9,094 nt of DNA, from contig CAZLNO010000127.1 of the NCBI GenBank assembly GCA_964561005.1, forward strand, positions 1 to 9,094. The letters are read 5' to 3'. This stretch comes from CAZLNO01 sp964561005 (lineage in GTDB: Bacteria; Pseudomonadota; Alphaproteobacteria; Kiloniellales; Rhodovibrionaceae). Numbering within the stretch: the first letter of the stretch is position 1; every line of letters begins with the position of its first letter. The position numbers were made by a program, and so were the translations under genes. The notes under the pieces are model-generated. The model ran no database searches and had not been told where the DNA came from. It saw nothing but the letters and a program-made list of their open reading frames with translations. Positions 6,342-9,094 of the stretch are shown here, in pieces.

Positions 6342-6372
6342 TCGTCCCAACACTTCCGGTGGAGATTCCTGC

Positions 6373-8022
6373 ATGTCCGAAACGACCGTCTACCGCGCCC
6401 GCAAAATCCTCACCATGAACCCCCGCCGCCCCCATGCGGAGGCGGTGGCCGTGCGCGATGGCCGCATCCTGGCCGTGGGCAGCCTGGACGAGGTGCGGGC
6501 CTGGAGCGACGCGCCGATTGACGACCGCTTCGCCGAGCTCGTGGTGATGCCCGGCCTGGTGGAGGGCCACGCGCACGCGCTGGAGGGCGGCTTCTGGGAC
6601 CATCCCTACGTCGGCTACTACGACCGCCTCGCCCCCGACGGGACGCGCTGGCCCGGCCTGACCTCGATCGATTCGGTTGTGGAACGACTGCAAGGGGCCG
6701 AAAAGGCCTTGCCCGACGCCGACGCGCCGCTGTTCGCCTGGGGCCTCGACCCCATTCTCTTCGGCGGCCGGCGCATGACGCTGGCGGATCTGGACCGGGT
6801 CTCGACCACCCGGCCCATCGTGGTGCTGCACGCCAGCATCCACACCATGAACGTCAATTCCGCCGCCCTGGCCGCCGCCGGCCTGGGGCCGGAGAGCGAG
6901 CTGGACGGCCTGCTGCGCGACGCCGAGGGCCACCCGACCGGGGAGCTGATGGAGTTCGCGGCGATGTTCCTGGTGTTCGACGCCCTCGGGATCGACCTCT
7001 TCGCCCTGGGCGGCAGCGAGCGCGCGGTGTGGAACTACGGCCGCGTCGCCAACCTCAAGGGCGTCACCACGATCACCGACCTGATCAACGACCTGACGCC
7101 GGAGACCGTCGCGAACTTCCGCCGCGTCACCGACTCGCCGGACTGCCCGATCCGCCTGCTGCCGGCGCTGAACGGCCTGTCGGCGGCGCCCGAGCAAGCC
7201 GTGGCCCGCATGCGCGAGCTGCAAGGCGAAAACACCGAGCGGCTGAGCTTCCGCCTCGTCAAGCTGATGACCGACGGCGCCATCCAGGGCTTCACCGCGC
7301 GCCTGAAGTGGCCGGGCTACTTCGACGGCCATCCCAACGGCCTGTGGAACACCACGCCCGAGCAGCTCGAGGCCGCGATCGAGGCCGCGCACGCCGCCGG
7401 CCTGCATCTGCACGTCCACACCAACGGCGACGAGGCCTCGGAACTGGTGCTCGACATCCTGGAGCGCGTGCTCGGTCGGCATCCGCGCCCGGACCACCGG
7501 CACACCTTCCAGCACGCCCAGCTCGCCGACAGGGCGCAGTTCCGGCGCATGCGGGCGCTGGGCTGCTGCGCCAACCTCTTCGCCAACCACCTCTACTTCT
7601 GGGGCGACATCCACGTGACCACAACCCTGGGGCCGGAGCGCGCGCAGCGCATGGACGCCGTAGGCACTGCCCTGGACGAAGGCGTGCCCGTCGCCATCCA
7701 CTGCGATGCGCCGGTGACGCCGCTCAGTCCCTTCTTCACCGCCTGGTGCGCGGTCAACCGGCAAAGCGCCGGCGGCCGGGTGCTGGGCGAGGGCGAGCGT
7801 ATCTCCGTGGCGCAGGCGCTGCACGCGATCACCCTGGGCGCGGCCTACACCCTGAAGATGGACGACGAGATCGGCAGCCTGGAATGCGGCAAGCGGGCCG
7901 ACTTCGCGGTCCTCCACGACGACCCCGAAACGATCGGCGCCGCTCATCTGCGCGACGTCCGCGTCGCCGGCACCGTGCTGGGCGGACGCTGGTTCCCGGC
8001 GCCGGGGCAGGGCGAGAGATGA
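6373..8022 (+). CDS. Amidohydrolase family protein (Amidohydro_3, YtcJ-like)
   Basis: Metal-dependent hydrolase of the amidohydrolase superfamily, probably cytoplasmic (no signal peptide), 549 aa, the usual length for Amidohydro_3/YtcJ/NfdA-like enzymes. A small beta-sandwich N-terminus (about 1-60, with AVAVRDGRILAVG) leads to metal-binding H66 and H68 in PGLVEGHAHA. The likely carboxylated lysine is K297 (RLVKLMTDGAIQG). Further probable ligands are H349 (HVHTNGD) and H381 (FQHAQL), with catalytic D445 (IHCDAPVTPLSP). The C-terminal ITLGAAYTLKMDDEIGSLECGKRADFAVL (486-514) closes the sandwich domain. Many relatives have GSDAP where this has HCDAP. ATG at 6373 has GGAG 8 nt upstream. Its stop overlaps the GTPase start (ATGA). 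Members hydrolyse amides, N-formyl groups or cyclic imides; beside an importer it may act on the imported compound. Substrate unknown. Confidence 0.93.
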   Translation: MSETTVYRARKILTMNPRRPHAEAVAVRDGRILAVGSLDEVRAWSDAPIDDRFAELVVMPGLVEGHAHALEGGFWDHPYVGYYDRLAPDGTRWPGLTSIDSVVERLQGAEKALPDADAPLFAWGLDPILFGGRRMTLADLDRVSTTRPIVVLHASIHTMNVNSAALAAAGLGPESELDGLLRDAEGHPTGELMEFAAMFLVFDALGIDLFALGGSERAVWNYGRVANLKGVTTITDLINDLTPETVANFRRVTDSPDCPIRLLPALNGLSAAPEQAVARMRELQGENTERLSFRLVKLMTDGAIQGFTARLKWPGYFDGHPNGLWNTTPEQLEAAIEAAHAAGLHLHVHTNGDEASELVLDILERVLGRHPRPDHRHTFQHAQLADRAQFRRMRALGCCANLFANHLYFWGDIHVTTTLGPERAQRMDAVGTALDEGVPVAIHCDAPVTPLSPFFTAWCAVNRQSAGGRVLGEGERISVAQALHAITLGAAYTLKMDDEIGSLECGKRADFAVLHDDPETIGAAHLRDVRVAGTVLGGRWFPAPGQGER

Positions 8023-8954
8023 CGGCGGCGCCGATCCCGCTGACCGTCGTCGGCGGCTACCTGGGCGCCGGCAAGACGACGCTGATCAACCACCTGCTGC
8101 GAAACGCCGGCGGGCGGCGGCTGACCGTGCTGGTCAACGACTTCGGCGACTTGGAGATCGACGCCGCGCTGATCGAATCGCAGCACGGCGACACCATCAG
8201 CCTGTCCAATGGCTGTATCTGCTGCGCGGTGGGCGACCGCCTGGTCTCCGCGCTGATGGAGGTCGGGCGGCGCGCGCAACCGCCGGACCAGCTCGTCATC
8301 GAGACCAGCGGCATCGCCGATCCCCGGCGGGTCGCCCAGATCGGCACCGCCGGCCGGCGCTTCGCGCTGCACGGCATCGTGGTCGTGGTCGATCCGCTGG
8401 AGACGCCGGCGCGGCTGAACGATCCTTACGTGGGCGAAACGGTACGCCGACAGCTTGCCGCCGCCGACCTGCTGCTGGTGAACAAGGCCGATCTGCTGAG
8501 GCCGGACGACGAGGCGGGATTGCACCGCTGGCTGAGCGACATCGCGCCCGCGACCCCGACGGTGCGCTGCCAGGCCGCCGCCGTGCCGCCCGAACTGGTG
8601 CTGGCGGCTCAGGCGCGCGCGCCCGAGTCGGCCCCGGCCGCGCCGGACGAGGCCGATCATCTCCACGGCCTGACGGCCCGCAGCCTGGCGCTGCCCGAGC
8701 CGTTGGCGCGCGCCCGGCTGGAAGAGGCCCTGCGCGCCCTGCCGGCCGGCATCCTGCGGGTCAAGGGCCTGGTCCGCCTGGCGGAGGCCGCGCCAGAGGT
8801 ATACCTGGTGAACCGGACGGGCAGCCGCGTGGCCCTGACCCCGGCGCCGGCGATCCTCCAGGACGTCACCCACACCGGGCTGGTCGTCATTGGCGCACGG
8901 GAGGCCGTGACGAGCATCGACCTCGAAGGCCGCTTGCGATGCCGCGCGACCTGA
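8019..8954 (+). CDS. COG0523 / CobW-family GTPase, putative metallochaperone
   Basis: G3E-family P-loop GTPase, 311 aa, typical of COG0523 (CobW, YjiA, YeiR, ZNG1). Visible: G1 GGYLGAGKTT (12-21, K19), the metal-binding motif GCICC (65-69, C66-x-C68-C69), Walker B-like VIETSGIADP (93-102) and NKAD (155-158) for guanine specificity. A short CobW_C domain follows (about 216-305). There is no histidine-rich stretch, unlike CobW and several zinc-linked members. The ATG at 8019 overlaps the amidohydrolase stop as ATGA, so the two are almost certainly co-translated. The frame stays open far upstream (to 7029), but that part is a shadow of the amidohydrolase, and family homology begins at 8019. Members insert or deliver zinc, cobalt or iron to client enzymes; here the natural client is the upstream metallohydrolase (inference). 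Confidence 0.93.
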   Translation: MTAAPIPLTVVGGYLGAGKTTLINHLLRNAGGRRLTVLVNDFGDLEIDAALIESQHGDTISLSNGCICCAVGDRLVSALMEVGRRAQPPDQLVIETSGIADPRRVAQIGTAGRRFALHGIVVVVDPLETPARLNDPYVGETVRRQLAAADLLLVNKADLLRPDDEAGLHRWLSDIAPATPTVRCQAAAVPPELVLAAQARAPESAPAAPDEADHLHGLTARSLALPEPLARARLEEALRALPAGILRVKGLVRLAEAAPEVYLVNRTGSRVALTPAPAILQDVTHTGLVVIGAREAVTSIDLEGRLRCRAT

Positions 8955-8963
8955 CGAGAAGGG

Positions 8964-8992
8964 TTGTTTGGAGACGGCGGAGTCCGTAAGGT
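8964..8992 (+). promoter_or_regulatory. Weak candidate promoter before rfbC-like gene
   Basis: TTGTTT (8964-8969) and TAAGGT (8987-8992) are separated by 17 nt in the 85-bp gap after the GTPase gene. Each hexamer matches the consensus in three positions, including the important TTG and TA...T. The start would fall near 8999, about 40 nt before the next ATG. A weak stem (GTCGC 8991-8995 with GCGAC 9018-9022, plus GGCC/GGCC inside) lies over the leader. Confidence 0.25.
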
Positions 8993-9039
8993 CGCCGCGC
9001 GCGAGGCCAAGACGGCCGCGACAGGCAACACGACAAGGT

Positions 9040-9094
9040 ATGCTCCAGGTCACCCCGCTCGACATTCCCGAGGTCAAGCTGATCGTCCCGAAGC
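9040..9094 (+). CDS. rfbC: Probable dTDP-4-dehydrorhamnose 3,5-epimerase, N-terminus only
   Basis: Only 18 codons are in the window (MLQVTPLDIPEVKLIVPK). The pattern xVTPLxIPxVKLIxPK is characteristic of the N-terminus of RmlC/RfbC, the cupin-fold epimerase of dTDP-L-rhamnose synthesis. The catalytic histidine lies beyond the edge. The ATG at 9040 has AAGG only 1-2 nt upstream, a poor spacing, so the true start could differ. It probably opens a rhamnose or polysaccharide locus unrelated to the genes on its left. The call rests on a short match. Confidence 0.6.
   Translation, partial: MLQVTPLDIPEVKLIVPK

Noticed and set aside
6289..7947. 552-codon open frame on the minus strand
   Set aside because: Antisense shadow of the amidohydrolase, whose metal motifs are intact on the plus strand.
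7029..8018. Long N-terminal extension of the GTPase
   Set aside because: This stretch overlaps the amidohydrolase in another frame and is R/P/A-rich nonsense; COG0523 homology begins right after the ATG at 8019.
8991..9022. Terminator after the GTPase gene
   Set aside because: The pairing is short, interrupted and asymmetric, with no T-run; too weak to call.
1..9094. CRISPR array, tRNA, rRNA, insertion sequence or phage genes
   Set aside because: No evenly spaced direct repeats, no cloverleaf or rRNA-like stretch, and no transposase or integrase motifs were seen; the REP-like elements are the only repeat family.

Overview
The window is GC-rich and densely coded, with ATGA-type gene overlaps and Shine-Dalgarno starters of the GGAGG type. 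The protein families, and a REP-like repeat whose core begins CGCCTCATCCTGAGCCTG, point to an alphaproteobacterium, perhaps of the Rhodospirillales group. This placement is inferred from style and recalled repeat occurrence, not from a marker gene.

Left half (minus strand, read right to left from about 5290): a complete Dpp/Opp-type ABC importer operon. Its order is Tat-exported family-5 substrate-binding protein (3610-5232), DppB-like permease (2584-3525), DppC-like permease (1641-2525), DppD-like ATPase (549-1619) and DppF-like ATPase (564 to beyond the window edge). A strong 12-bp hairpin separates the binding-protein gene from the permeases. The two permease genes are bridged by a possible 17-codon ORF. 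The two ATPase genes overlap by 16 bp.

Centre: a divergent control region (5233-5536), AT-richer than its surroundings. It holds candidate promoters in both directions, a cluster of overlapping palindromes on the importer promoter, and two dyads sharing the 9-mer CTTTCCTGA about 168 bp apart. To its right an XRE-cupin regulator (5537-6118) reads on the plus strand and probably controls the importer and itself.

Right half (plus strand): a 254-bp gap (6119-6372) carries an inverted pair of REP-like repeats and a leader hairpin. Next come an Amidohydro_3 (YtcJ-like) metal-dependent hydrolase (6373-8022) and a COG0523/CobW-type GTPase (8019-8954) that overlaps it by 4 bp. The window ends in the first 18 codons of a probable dTDP-4-dehydrorhamnose 3,5-epimerase (rfbC), which looks like the start of an unrelated sugar-nucleotide locus.

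Working model (inference): the XRE-cupin protein senses a small amide-, peptide- or carbamoyl-like compound. The ABC importer brings it in, the amidohydrolase cleaves it, and the GTPase supplies or maintains the hydrolase's metal. The substrate cannot be read from the sequence. The pairing of an amidohydrolase with a translationally coupled COG0523 metallochaperone is the most distinctive point.
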